From Sacculina carcini (taxonomy: Eukaryota; Arthropoda; Thecostraca; Sacculinidae): 64,000 nt of DNA. Positions 1 through 10,077 of the stretch are shown piece by piece. How positions within the stretch are numbered: position 1 is the first letter of the stretch; every line of letters starts with the position of its first letter. The notes under the pieces are model-generated. The model made no database searches. It saw only the letters and a program-made list of their open reading frames with translations, and was not told the origin of the DNA. The DNA lies in assembly GCA_916048095.2 (NCBI GenBank), contig OU696579.1:4999998-5063997 (forward strand), given 5' to 3'. Both the position numbers and the translations under genes were made by a program.

Positions 1-180
1 ATTCATCATGACACCCAGGACGGTGAGATTAGATTTATCATGACACCCAGGACGGTGAGATCAGATTCATCATGACACCCAGGACGGTGAGATAAGATTC
101 ATCATGACACCCAGGACGGTGAGATTAGATTTATCATGACACCCAGGACGGTGAGATTAGATTCATCATGACACCCAGGA
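1..180. repeat. 32-bp minisatellite, about six copies
   Basis: The phrase CATGACACCCAGGACGG recurs at 7, 39, 71, 103, 135 and 167, an exact 32-bp period. Units are contiguous with a few substitutions. The array is cut by the window start, so its true length is unknown. There are no spacers, so it is not a CRISPR array. Confidence 0.95.
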
Positions 181-359
181 CACGAACCACGCAAATCGTC
201 TGTAATATTTCACCGCCAATTTTATACTCGCACGAGCACAACTGCTTTCTGAGTGTAACGCTGAGCTTTCAACATTTGATTGAGTCAAGTCTCAACTCGC
301 ATTCACCGCAGCAGGTACAAAAACGGCCAATTAGACACTGTAGAATCTTGGCATCTGTA

Positions 360-605
360 GCCATCTCGACACAATGAAGAATTGATGATATCGTCAGCGT
401 AGAGTAGCGCCGAATCTCCCAAGCTCACTGCTAGGTCATTGACGAGTATGTCAAACAGGAGCGGACTCAGTACGGACCCAGTATGGATCCCTCCGGCACT
501 CGGCTGGTTACATCGGACCCCTGTGACGTTCTACCGTTGAGCAACACGCGCTGTTTGCGAGAAACGACAAACAGGAACGACTGCAGCATTTTCCAATTCG
601 GCCCG
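360..605 (-). pseudogene. LINE reverse-transcriptase fragment
   Basis: Read on the minus strand this segment encodes conserved RT motifs of non-LTR retrotransposons: a VPEGSILGP-like block, then SVLSPLLFDILVNDL and the catalytic LYADD box. The two blocks are in different frames, so there is at least one frameshift between them (near 480-500), and no flanking endonuclease domain is visible. It differs in sequence from the LINE family that dominates the rest of the window. The stretch 181-360 to its left may be more of the same element, but I cannot recognise domains there. It is a dead fragment of an unassigned Jockey/CR1-like LINE. Confidence 0.7.
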
Positions 606-1650
606 AAGGTCCGAATTGATTATTTTTTTGCCCTGCACTGATTGCAAATTTTCTAAATGTCTGTTTGTATCCTATCTCCTCCTAAACCATTGGACCGATT
701 TTGATTATACTTGGTCCCTAAGAGTAAAATGGATGCAAGAAGGTCATAGGCTTGGATTTGTTTAACTCTGAGGTCATTTTTAAGGTCATTGAGGTCATTT
801 GTGTCTGTTTACCCTATCTCCTCCTATACCTTATCTCCGGAAAATTTTTTGTCTACACTGTAGGTTAAATTTTTAATTTTAAAAATAAAACCAAAAAAAG
901 TTAGAGCGGTGAAAAGACAAAATGAACCCTAAAAAATGGGAAAATTTTGGTCAATTTTCTGAAGACTACTCTTCCTAAACCAGCAATGGTACAACTATAC
1001 AAATTATACCACTGTGTAGAAAAATTTCTGTTCTGCTCAACAAACTGTAATTCATACCCAAAAATTGAATATAAAACATGTAAAATGGAAAAAAATTCAA
1101 TCTACATTCCAAATTTTTTTTTAACTCCACGCGTCCGATTTTCTATAATTTTTTTCTCCATTTCTCAAAAATTAATTATCACACATCTAAATAAATAATA
1201 CCATCATGCTGTAAATTTTGTTTTTTACAACACGGTATAATTTTTAATTTTACAAAGACGCACGACGGGTGGGTTTAAATATGAAGCGGGATGGGGGAAA
1301 ATTTTGTCAAAATTAAACTGAAAATCATTACATTTACACTTTTCAATTGATATCCTTTGTTTTATTAATTGTTTTGCACGACGAACGGGTTTAACTGCTA
1401 GATGAGAACTTGAATTAAATTATATATAATTAAATCGCATTATACAATAGATGTGAATTAATCTGTCTTACAGTTTGGTTACTATATTATATTGGCGGGC
1501 TGCGAGAACATTACTGGTGGGCCGCGTGTTTGATACTAAGAGGGGAAGAGATGATATACGATAAGATGGGATGGTTGGGCTGGGTTTGGTAGGATTGGGT
1601 CAGGTTATATTGGGTTTAATATATATGGGTTTAATATTGGGTTTAATAAT
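606..1650 (+). repeat. Helitron-like repeat fragment R1
   Basis: Bases 606-840 hold the phrase CTATCTCCTCCTAAACCATT and a relative, typical of the 5' parts of Helentron-like repeats in invertebrates (family recollection). From 840 the sequence matches, in order, the body of the large element at 58.8-61.5 kb: CCACGCGTCCGATTTTCTAT near 1127, module cores CGCACGACGGGTGGGTTTAAA at 1259 and GCACGACGAACGGGTTTAA at 1376 followed by CTAG near 1400, then GGTGGGCCGCGTGTTTG near 1517. The LINE at 1650 truncates it. Short ORFs here are not genes: they recur only because the repeat does. Confidence 0.75.
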
Positions 1651-1925
1651 CACTTGCCTGGCGACACTCGTGGTGTGTGGTTGTGTTTAGCGGGCTATTT
1701 GAATTTGACTCTGAGCTGTATGTTTTTGGTCGCCGGGTGAGTATTCTGAGTGTTCTTGTTATCCTGGTGTTCTCTCAATCTTACATTATCTTTATTTTCT
1801 GTTTCTCTGTCTTGTTCGGATCGTTATTCACGTTGGTGGTTTACGTTCGGGTTGCTGGTGTATTTGGTGGATCATCTTGGTCTTGTTTGTATTATTATTT
1901 TGGATTCACAACTGCAACCGCCTCA

Positions 1926-2990
1926 ATGGCTGATTCGTGTGTATTCTGCAAGCGTGACACAGGTGAGCCTAGGCATATTTCTTGTTCCCTGTGCTCATCC
2001 TGGACTCACACTAGATGCGCCTCTCTCCTGGGAGTCAAGAGTGAGCTGCTGAGTTCCATCAATTGGATTTGTTCCCCGTGTATCGGGCGGGCTAAACTTG
2101 CTCTCCAACTCGTCCACAATGTGAGCGCCATTGACTCCCGGCTTTCTGTGATTGAATCTACGATTCGTGGGATTGATTCCGCTCAATCTGCACCGTCGGT
2201 GACCTCTAATGAGCGGCCTGCACGCAGCTATGATGTCGTTTTGAAGTCACGCAACGAAGCACCCGTAGTACCCAATTTAGTGGAGACTGCTCTTCAGGAT
2301 GTCCCAATTGCTGGTTCACGCACTACGTCAGGTGGAGGTCTCGTCTTGCGTTGCTCCTCTGCTGGCGCCGCTGAGCGGGCTGCTTCTAAACTACGCGCTG
2401 CTGTACCAGATGTCGAGATTCACGTCCCATCTGCTGCTCCACTCCGGCCCAAGATTACTCTGGCAAATGTTCCGGCGGGAATCTCCCCGGATAATTTCGT
2501 CAAATCCCTCCGGCTGAAAAACCCGCCACTTGCCAATATTCCGGACTCTGACTTGATGTTTCTTTTTTTCACCAAGCCAAAGAATAACGTATCTCACGCT
2601 GTCTTGTCCCTCTCTCCATCTGTTCGTTCTCTGATCCGCTCGATTGGCGACCGTTTGTTTGTTGGTCTCCATTCCTGCCCAGTGTTCGATAGATATTGGG
2701 TCGCTCGCTGCTCACGATGTGCCGGCCTAGGGCACAAATCAACGCGATGTTCTAGCCGTGTAATGTGTGGTCACTGCTCTGGTGATCATTCTTCATCTGA
2801 TTGTCCGCGCTCAGCTCCTTCCAAATGCTGTAACTGTGGGCGCTCGGGCCGGAACCATTCCCATTCTCACTCTTCATTTGACACTTCGTGCCCTTCCTTC
2901 ACTGCCGTCCGGGATTCCATCCGCCGCCGCACCGCCACCTCTGATTCTGATCTAATTTCGTTGGCTCAATCCCCGCAATCGAATCATTGA
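1926..2990 (+). CDS. LINE A ORF1: PHD-finger and zinc-knuckle nucleic-acid-binding protein
   Basis: The reading frame is open from 1677, but the ATG at 1926 (MADSCVFCKRD) is preferred: it begins just before the first recognisable domain, copy D starts equivalently with MANAHTQHSCCVC, and the upstream stretch is hydrophobic and unconserved. Residues about 5-55 form a PHD-type zinc finger (C-x2-C, C-x2-C, H-x2-C, then WICSPC). Near the C-terminus CCHC-type knuckles are visible (CSRCAGLGHKSTRC, CGHCSGDHSSSDC, then CCNCGRSG). ORF1 proteins of this LINE group bind the element RNA and form the ribonucleoprotein. The middle region, with PKITLANVPAGI, is conserved in copies B and D, so it is a family domain. 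Confidence 0.85.
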   Translation: MADSCVFCKRDTGEPRHISCSLCSSWTHTRCASLLGVKSELLSSINWICSPCIGRAKLALQLVHNVSAIDSRLSVIESTIRGIDSAQSAPSVTSNERPARSYDVVLKSRNEAPVVPNLVETALQDVPIAGSRTTSGGGLVLRCSSAGAAERAASKLRAAVPDVEIHVPSAAPLRPKITLANVPAGISPDNFVKSLRLKNPPLANIPDSDLMFLFFTKPKNNVSHAVLSLSPSVRSLIRSIGDRLFVGLHSCPVFDRYWVARCSRCAGLGHKSTRCSSRVMCGHCSGDHSSSDCPRSAPSKCCNCGRSGRNHSHSHSSFDTSCPSFTAVRDSIRRRTATSDSDLISLAQSPQSNH

Positions 2991-3065
2991 CTATCCTCTT
3001 TTTCCTCATTTTCTCACCCCTCTCAATCTATCTCTTCATCACCTCAGTCATCATCTTCACCACCT

Positions 3066-5948
3066 ATGTCTTCATCTCCGGTCAATCTTGTTCTTCCCTC
3101 TCCTGGATCAGAGCGAATGTATCGCGTCTCCATTGGTTTTGTAAATATTAGATCGTGCCGACATAAAACCGATCATATCTTAAACTTCTGCTCTTCTTAT
3201 GGCCTTTCCATTCTCTGTCTCGCTGAAACTTGGTTACTTGAGTCAGATGTATCGCTGTTTTCCTCCAACGTATCACCATTTAATTTTTTTCACAAGGCTC
3301 GTTCTAATTGTAAATCCTCTGGTGGCGGCGTTGGTTGCATTTTCTCAAACTCTCTCTCCATTTCCCCTATCTCTAGTTTGATTCCCCCTCCTTCTTCATT
3401 TGAATTTCTAGCCCTATCTCTTCATGTTCCTAACCACTCTGCATTCTGCTTACTTATATTATATCGACACAATCATACCGGCACTTCTCCGTTGTTCCTT
3501 GATGAATTTTCCCCTCTCCTTGAGGCTGTCACTACGTCTTTTTCTAGCAATTTCTTGATTCTAGGTGACTTCAATTTTTGGACTGATTCTCCCTCCCGTA
3601 ACCCCTACTGCTTAGGCTTTCTCTCTATGCTTGAATCTCATGGTTTGTTTCTTTGCAACTCTTCTCCTACTCATACCTCTGGCCATACCCTTGACTTAAT
3701 TCTGTCTCCGTCGCCTTTCATCTCTTCTGATCGCCATCCTCCGGACGTTCTCACCATTCCTCCAGATCCGTCAATCTCTGATCACAGTCTCCTTTTAACC
3801 TCAATTCCGTTTTCTTCTCCTCCCGTTAATTCTTCTTTCACTTATCGTAACTATAAGAAATTTGACCCATCCTCGTTCCTATCACTCCTGGATTATTTTC
3901 TTCCTATCCATTTTCTGTACTCACTTTCTCCTGCCGAATTATTTCCGTGTTTGTCTGCTGCTCTTACGTCTATTAATGATTGCATTTTTCCCCTTCGGAC
4001 ATGCGCTTCTCTTTCTCCTCGCCTTCCTCCTTGGTTCAATTCTAATCTCCGTAGCCTTAAATGTTCTCAGCGCCGTCTCGAACGTTGTTGGCGACGCTCT
4101 CGTTCTTCATCTGATTGGCTATCGTTTTGCTCGGCTCGATCATCTTACATTTCTGCCCTCTCTCTCGCCAAGTGTAACTTCTATAAAACTCGTCTTTCTT
4201 CTCTTTCTCGCTCTCCCAAATCTTTATGGGCTACTTTGAATTCTCTCCGTGGTCTCCGTTCGCGTTCTATTTCTTCCACTATAACAGCCTCACAATTTTC
4301 TACCTTCTTTGAGGATAAAGTCAATTCGTTGCTTTCCGTTATTCCTCCTTCATTATCTCCTCTCAGACACATTTCCTCACCTGATCATTTTTCATCTTTT
4401 AATCATCTTAGTGTGACTGACTTAACTGCCCTTATCTCGTCAACTAAATTGTCGTTCTCTCCTTCTGATTCTATAAATTTTAAGGCAATTTCTGAATTGA
4501 TTCCTTCCCTTTTGCCCTATTTTCTTCATTTGATTAATAGTTCTTTCCTCCATGGCGCTTTTCTTGCTGATAAACATGCTACAATCTACCCTATCCTTAA
4601 AAAACCCACGTTAGATCCAACTGTTATTAAAAATTATCGGCCTATTTCTCTTCTCAGCTTCCCTTCCAAACTTCTTGAATCTGCCATCTCTTCTCAACTT
4701 TCTCCCTTCATTAACCAATTTCTTGATCCTTACCAATCTGGCTTCCGTCCTTCATATTCCACTCAGTCTGTTCTTATCTCTGTAACCAATGGCGTTTTAT
4801 CCCACTTCTCTTACCGTCGGTCTGCCTTGCTTGTTCTCCTTGATATGTCTTCTGCCTTTGATTTGGTTAATCACTCTATTCTTCTTCGTGATCTCTCTCA
4901 TCTTGGTATCTGCTCTAGTGCTCTCTCCCTTCTCAAATCATATCTCAGTGGTCGGACTTATGCTGTGAAATTTAATTCCTATGTCTCTTCTTCGGTTGCT
5001 CTACGTCATGGTGTTCCACAGGGCTCCATTCTTGGGCCTTTGTTATTTAATCTGTACATGTCTTCTCTTTGTCCTATTCTTCGTAAACACTCTATAAGTT
5101 TTCATATTTATGCTGACGATATTCAGTTTTACATCCCGCTTCCTTTTCATTCTCCTTCCCTGCTATCTGACGTGCTTTCTGATATTTCTTCTTGGGCTGC
5201 AGCTCGCAATCTTCTCATCAACACTTCAAAGACTGAGTTTCTCCCTCTTCATCCTCCGCGCATTAGTCCTCCGCTGCTCTCAGTTCCTCTAGCCGTTACC
5301 GTTCGAAATCTTGGTATTATTGTTGATTCTTCGCTCTCCTTTGTAGATAACATTCGCTCCGTCGCACGCACTTGTCGTCTGATCCTACGTTCACTCTATC
5401 CCATTCGTCCCTGTCTCGATCAACCTTCATCTATTAAACTTGTTAATTCTCTTATACTCTCTAGATTAGACTATTGCAACTCACTATACTTTAGCTTACC
5501 TCGTTCTTCCCTAAAAATACTACAACGTGTTCTTAACCAATCTTGCCGATTTGTTCTTCACCCTACTCCTTGCCGTCATACCTCCAGTTTTCTATTTAAG
5601 TTTCGTTGGCTTCCAATTGTCTCTCGTATCCACTTTCGCCTTTGCTGTCTAATCTTCAAACTCCTTCATGATCCTAGTCAACCGCCCTACCTAGTCAGTC
5701 TTTTAACTCGTTCTGATAATGTTTCTTCTCGTAGACCTGTTCCCCTCATCTGTCCTCGGGCCACTAATGAATCTTCGTGGTCCTCTAAATCTTTTACTTT
5801 CTTCGGTCCGCGTATCTATAATTCTCTTCCTTCTCATATTATTTCATCTTCTTCCTACCGCATGTTTGCTTCCCGACTTCAAAATCACCTTTTTGACATC
5901 TCGTTTGATCCTGCTTCTCACACTCTCACTCCTTTCGCCAAACTATGA
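3066..5948 (+). CDS. LINE A ORF2: apurinic-like endonuclease plus reverse transcriptase
   Basis: A 960-codon ORF, about usual for CR1/L2-type ORF2. The N-terminal endonuclease (residues about 20-260) shows VGFVNIRSC, LAETWL, LGDFNFW and a terminal SDHSLL block, matching the APE nuclease fold that nicks target DNA. The reverse transcriptase (about 500-780) shows NYRPISLLSF, LLDMSSAFDLVNH, GVPQGSILGPLLFNLYM and the catalytic FHIYADD. A conserved C-terminal domain follows (SRLDYCNSLYF, WSSKSFTFFGPRIYNSLP). It starts 75 bp after ORF1. All key motifs are present and the frame is unbroken. Assignment to the CR1/L2 group rather than another Jockey-superfamily clade is by motif resemblance only. Confidence 0.92.
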   Translation: MSSSPVNLVLPSPGSERMYRVSIGFVNIRSCRHKTDHILNFCSSYGLSILCLAETWLLESDVSLFSSNVSPFNFFHKARSNCKSSGGGVGCIFSNSLSISPISSLIPPPSSFEFLALSLHVPNHSAFCLLILYRHNHTGTSPLFLDEFSPLLEAVTTSFSSNFLILGDFNFWTDSPSRNPYCLGFLSMLESHGLFLCNSSPTHTSGHTLDLILSPSPFISSDRHPPDVLTIPPDPSISDHSLLLTSIPFSSPPVNSSFTYRNYKKFDPSSFLSLLDYFLPIHFLYSLSPAELFPCLSAALTSINDCIFPLRTCASLSPRLPPWFNSNLRSLKCSQRRLERCWRRSRSSSDWLSFCSARSSYISALSLAKCNFYKTRLSSLSRSPKSLWATLNSLRGLRSRSISSTITASQFSTFFEDKVNSLLSVIPPSLSPLRHISSPDHFSSFNHLSVTDLTALISSTKLSFSPSDSINFKAISELIPSLLPYFLHLINSSFLHGAFLADKHATIYPILKKPTLDPTVIKNYRPISLLSFPSKLLESAISSQLSPFINQFLDPYQSGFRPSYSTQSVLISVTNGVLSHFSYRRSALLVLLDMSSAFDLVNHSILLRDLSHLGICSSALSLLKSYLSGRTYAVKFNSYVSSSVALRHGVPQGSILGPLLFNLYMSSLCPILRKHSISFHIYADDIQFYIPLPFHSPSLLSDVLSDISSWAAARNLLINTSKTEFLPLHPPRISPPLLSVPLAVTVRNLGIIVDSSLSFVDNIRSVARTCRLILRSLYPIRPCLDQPSSIKLVNSLILSRLDYCNSLYFSLPRSSLKILQRVLNQSCRFVLHPTPCRHTSSFLFKFRWLPIVSRIHFRLCCLIFKLLHDPSQPPYLVSLLTRSDNVSSRRPVPLICPRATNESSWSSKSFTFFGPRIYNSLPSHIISSSSYRMFASRLQNHLFDISFDPASHTLTPFAKL

Positions 5949-5999
5949 TTCCATTCAGCTATCCATTTTCTATTCCTCCTTATTCTACTCAAAACTCAT

Positions 6000-6150
6000 G
6001 TGTATATGTGTATGTATAAGTGCATGTCTGTGTATGTATGTATATGTATAAGTGCATGTTTGTGTATGTGTGTATATGTATAAGTACATGTTTGTGTATG
6101 TGTGTATATATATAAGTGCATGTTTGTGTATGTATGTATATGTATATATG
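6000..6150. repeat. 32-bp minisatellite in the 3' region of LINE A
   Basis: The phrase ATAAGTGCATG (one copy ATAAGTACATG) recurs at 6016, 6048, 6080 and 6112, a 32-bp period of TGTATG-rich sequence. Copies C and D also have TGTATA-rich stretches after ORF2, so this is a variable part of the LINE 3' region. Confidence 0.85.
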
Positions 6151-6245
6151 TATTTACGCTTTGTTGTTCGTCTTTAAGTTATGCGCGCCCGTGTTTTACA
6201 GGCGCTATAGTAAATATATGTTTGTTTGTTTGTTTGTTTGTTTGT

Positions 6246-6516
6246 GTATTCTGTATCCTGCGTGAATGATCGTCTGATTCTGATTTCGCGTGATTTGTTT
6301 TCCCATTCTTACTTATGGTGCCCCATGTGTATGTGTATGTTTTTTGCTTATGTATGTGTGTGTATGTCTGTGAGTGTGTGTGTGTTCCTATGTGTGCATT
6401 ATGTGTTCTTACTGTTGTCACATGTTTATCTCCATCGTTGTGTTTGCCTTTTAAATTTTGTCGCGCTTCTGTGCATATTAGCGCTATAACAAATACATTG
6501 ATTGATTGATTGATAA
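6246..6516 (+). mobile_element. second LINE 3'-end fragment
   Basis: Behind the (TTTG)n tail of copy A lies another stretch ending in CGCGCTTCTGTGC...AGCGCTATAACAAATAC and then (ATTG)n at about 6498-6516. This is the same 3'-end signature with a different tail, so it is a short, 5'-truncated LINE copy or an older tail into which copy A inserted. Confidence 0.6.
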
Positions 6517-6534
6517 TATGAATGCGGAATATAA

Positions 6535-9500
6535 TGTACTAGCATTAAAACCCGCCCGTTGTGCGGAGCAATTCATAACATGAAGTTCATATTCAATTCA
6601 TAAGAAATATGGAAAATTAAAAATTAAGTAGGGTACACTCATGAAAATATTTATCAATTGAAAATTCTAAGTTTAATTATTTTTATTTCGACAAAATATT
6701 TCCCCTCAGTCCGCCTTAGAAATTTTTACACCCGCCCATCGTGTTGAATAATTCAGAATTCGAACACGATCCGATCTGGATCTTGAAGTCAAATCCATTG
6801 ATTTCGTGTATGGATTAATTTTACAGGGAAAATTGAACGTTCTATTGTCTATAGTTGCTGCCCGCGGAGCATTTTTATTTTAAAGAAACCCTTATAAAAT
6901 GAACCATTTGAAAAAATGAACTAAAAGATGAAAACACTTTTTTTAAACCCACCCGTCGTGCGGAACAATTCATACAATAAAATCCATATTAAATCTATAA
7001 AATCTAATTAATACAAATTATAAAAAAAATTAACCTATAATTATCTTAACCAAACGAAAAGTCAAAATGTGAATATTTTTGTTTTTATTTTGACAAATAT
7101 TTTCCCTCGACCCTCCTGATATATAAATCTGCCCGTCGTGTGGTATAATTCAGAACACAAACACGAAACAAACAATGAATGATGATGAAATCTTTTCATC
7201 AGAATGTTTCCAAACTATATTTATTACTTAACATCATTCCCCAACATCATTTGCTTCAGTACTATTTTACTTTTACCGCCATAATATATATTGCTAAAAT
7301 TTATATATGTGCCGCTATCATTAAAACTCAATATAACCTGAGTCAAACCTAACCAACCCAACCCAACCATTCAATCTTTACCGCACTCAGCCTAGCCTGA
7401 GGTGATTGAGCTTATTAGTTTGTGATCACAAAATATACTGATTGGATGATAATTTGTAATCAGAAGACTGAGATTATTTACCCCAGGGGTCCCAAACACG
7501 CGGCCCACCAATACTTTTCTCTCAACCCGCCAATATAGTATCGTAACCAGACTATAAGGCAGCTAAATTCACATTTGTTGCATAATGCGATATATTTGTA
7601 CACCATTTAAGTCACATTTACATTAGTGAGTCTGGATCTTGAAGTCAAGCCCGTGAGTTTTGTATATGGATTCATTCCACACGGTAAAATTGAATGTTTG
7701 AACCCACCCGTCGAGCGGAACAATTAATAAAACAAAAGAAATACATATTTAAATGCAAACAGCCAGTCTAATAGAAAACTCTGAGTTGTAAAATCTATAC
7801 CAATAGAAAATTACTGTTCTGAATTTGCATATTCTTATTCTAATAATTGACGACATATTATTCAGTCAACCCGCCTCATACTTGAGCTCGCCCGTCGTCA
7901 GGAAAAATTTTGAAATGTAAACACAAAATAACAATGATTTTTTTAGTATATAAATCAATTTTTTCCATAAAATTATCTCATAATTCCCGCTTAATGCTTC
8001 CACTAATGCATCATATTCATACAGTTGATATTTTTTGGATTACACCGATATAACAGCCCTTGATATTACAGCCGATATTATATTATGCAATCTATATTCT
8101 GCTCCGTATTATTCCTAATACATATATCATCAGATCGCAAAATATATTTAGGGTTCACATCATTCTCCAAAATCATTTGCTTAAGAGCTATTCTACTTTT
8201 ATCACTAGAATATTTACTGCTAGCAAAATATAATATACCTCGCTATAATTCAAACCCACTCTTTATAGATACATTTAAGCCCGCCCGTCGTGCGGAACAG
8301 TTCATAAAATATAATTAATATTCAATTCATAAAAAAATTAGTGAAAATTGAAAAAGAAAAACAAACCCATAGGAATGTTTAGCCAATATAAAAATCTAAA
8401 TGTGAAATTTATATTTCAATTTAGAGAACATGTTTTTCCACAACCCGCCTCATATTTAAAGCTGCCCGTCGTGCGGAATAATTCAGAACTCAAACACGAA
8501 ACAAAGAAAATTGATGAAAAACGACCAATAGAAAAAGTCAAATTTGTAAATTCTTGTTTTAATTATTGTCGAAGTTTTTTCCCTCAACACTGCTCAAATT
8601 CTCACCCGTCCTTCGTGTGTAGTAATTCAGAAGTGTAACACTATCAAAACAATGAAACTTTCTCTCATCTCTATAATTCCAGATTTATGCTTCCGCTAAA
8701 ACAGCATATGCCTATAGTTGGCATTGCATGATATTACAACCCATATCCTTACGCAACTTATGCTTATGCAACTTGAAATTAAACCAATTAAATTACACAG
8801 TTAAATTCAGTAGTTTACTTTGTTACCAGTAGCAATTTACCCGCCCGTCGTGCGGAACAAATCATGTGTAAATATTGAGGAGAATAAAGCCTTTCTATTC
8901 AGTATAGTGTAGCATTAATTAAACTGTACCCAATAAAACCACACCATCCATGCTTGGAGCTAATATGATGCATTCTTAATTGTGATTGGGCTTCAGTCAA
9001 ATATAATCGGTGTATATTCCTGTGTAATCGCAAGTGCGCATAATAACTGACAAATTGGCAGTATATCCTTTTGAATTTACACCGCCTTAACGTCCTTCAG
9101 ATATAGTTTGGAAAATTACAAATTATACCGTATTGTAGAAAACAAGATTTCTAGCACGATGGTATAATTTATTTTTATGTATAACAAATAGTTACTGAGA
9201 AATAGTAGAAAAAGTAATTGATTTCAGTCGCCCGCTGTTCAAGTGTGATTTTGGATGTATTTGAGAATTTTGCCAATTTTACACGCTTTTTGTATCATTT
9301 GTGGGTATAAGTTATAGCTTATATTGTAGAACACAAAATTCTCTACACAGTAGTATATTCCTGTGTAATCGCAAGTGCGCATAATAGCTGTCAAATTGGC
9401 AACATGACATTTTGACTTTACACCGCCGTAACTTCCTTTAGATACACTTTGAAAAATTAAAAACTATACCGTATTGTAGAAAACAAACTTTTCAGCACGA

Positions 9501-9872
9501 TGGTATAATTTATTTTAATGTGTGACATACAGTTCCTGAGAAATAGATAGGAAAATGAATTAATTTTAGTCACCCGGTGTTCAAGTGTAATTTTGGATGT
9601 ATTTGAGAATTTTGACAATTTTACACGTTTTTTGTATCATTTGTGGGTACAAATTATAACTTTTCTTGTAGAACACAAAATTATCTACACAATAGTATAA
9701 TTTTCATAGCTGTACCATTAGTGGTTTATGAGGAATAAATAGCGAAATATTGACCAAAATATTCACGTTTTTTGTGGTAATTTTGCCTTTTTGACTTTGT
9801 CATTTACACTTCACACCGCCGTAACTTTTTTTTAATACACTTGGATGTGTTATAATTAATTTTTGAGAAATG
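6535..9872 (-). repeat. Helitron-like repeat R2, 3' and middle part
   Basis: Read on the minus strand the right end is ...CAACGGGCGGGTTTTAATGCTAG followed by T, matching the Helitron rule of a short GC-rich hairpin (CCGC/GCGG) just before a CTRR terminus. Along the element the core CCCGYCGTGCGG recurs near 6549, 6731, 6948, 7130, 7704, 7889, 8280, 8461, 8605 and 8841. Two flavours largely alternate, one followed by AACAATTCAT and one by AATAATTCAG. A hAT-like end (CAGGGGTCCCAAAC at about 7484) is embedded and is also present in R8, so it predates their split. From about 8880 to 9872 come ACACCGCCGTAACTT modules. No protein is encoded. The Gypsy element interrupts it at 9872. Confidence 0.75.
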
Positions 9873-10069
9873 TGTACGATATATTATAGCAACGGATCTA
9901 TCTCACCGAGCACTCAACACAACAATAACAATAACAATACAACAACAATAGAATGATACAACGCCACGACACACACACCACCACTGCTGTACACACACTG
10001 GCTGACGGCCGTTAGCGTCACCCACGCCTAATACCCTCGCGCCCTCTGGCGGTGTAGGCACACACTACA
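9873..10069 (-). repeat. Gypsy-1 3' LTR
   Basis: This is the 197-bp long terminal repeat at the downstream end of Gypsy-1 (the element reads leftward). It is nearly identical to 14478-14674. On the minus strand it begins TGTAGTGTGTGCC and ends ATCGTACA. Confidence 0.95.
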
Positions 10070-10077
10070 TCTCCCCT

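Larger units (their letters stand above)
1650..6245 (+). mobile_element. LINE copy A, CR1/L2-group non-LTR retrotransposon, full-length layout
   Basis: Two long open ORFs (ORF1 and ORF2) are followed by a short 3' region ending in a GCGC...GCGCTATA motif and a (TTTG)n tail at about 6221-6245. The 5' border is placed near 1650 because copy D starts with a similar GTGTGTGGTTGTG phrase ahead of its ORF1 and because the Helitron-like repeat stops there. No stop or frameshift is seen in either ORF, so it may have been active recently. No clear target-site duplication was found, which is common for this group. Confidence 0.85.

Noticed and set aside
1-180. CRISPR-like array
   Set aside because: Units are contiguous with no spacers and the window is eukaryotic.
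947-1198. Short ORFs that recur at 947, 14633 (minus), 58992 and 63267
   Set aside because: Their similarity comes from the non-coding Helitron-like repeat; frames shift between copies and the composition is AT-rich.
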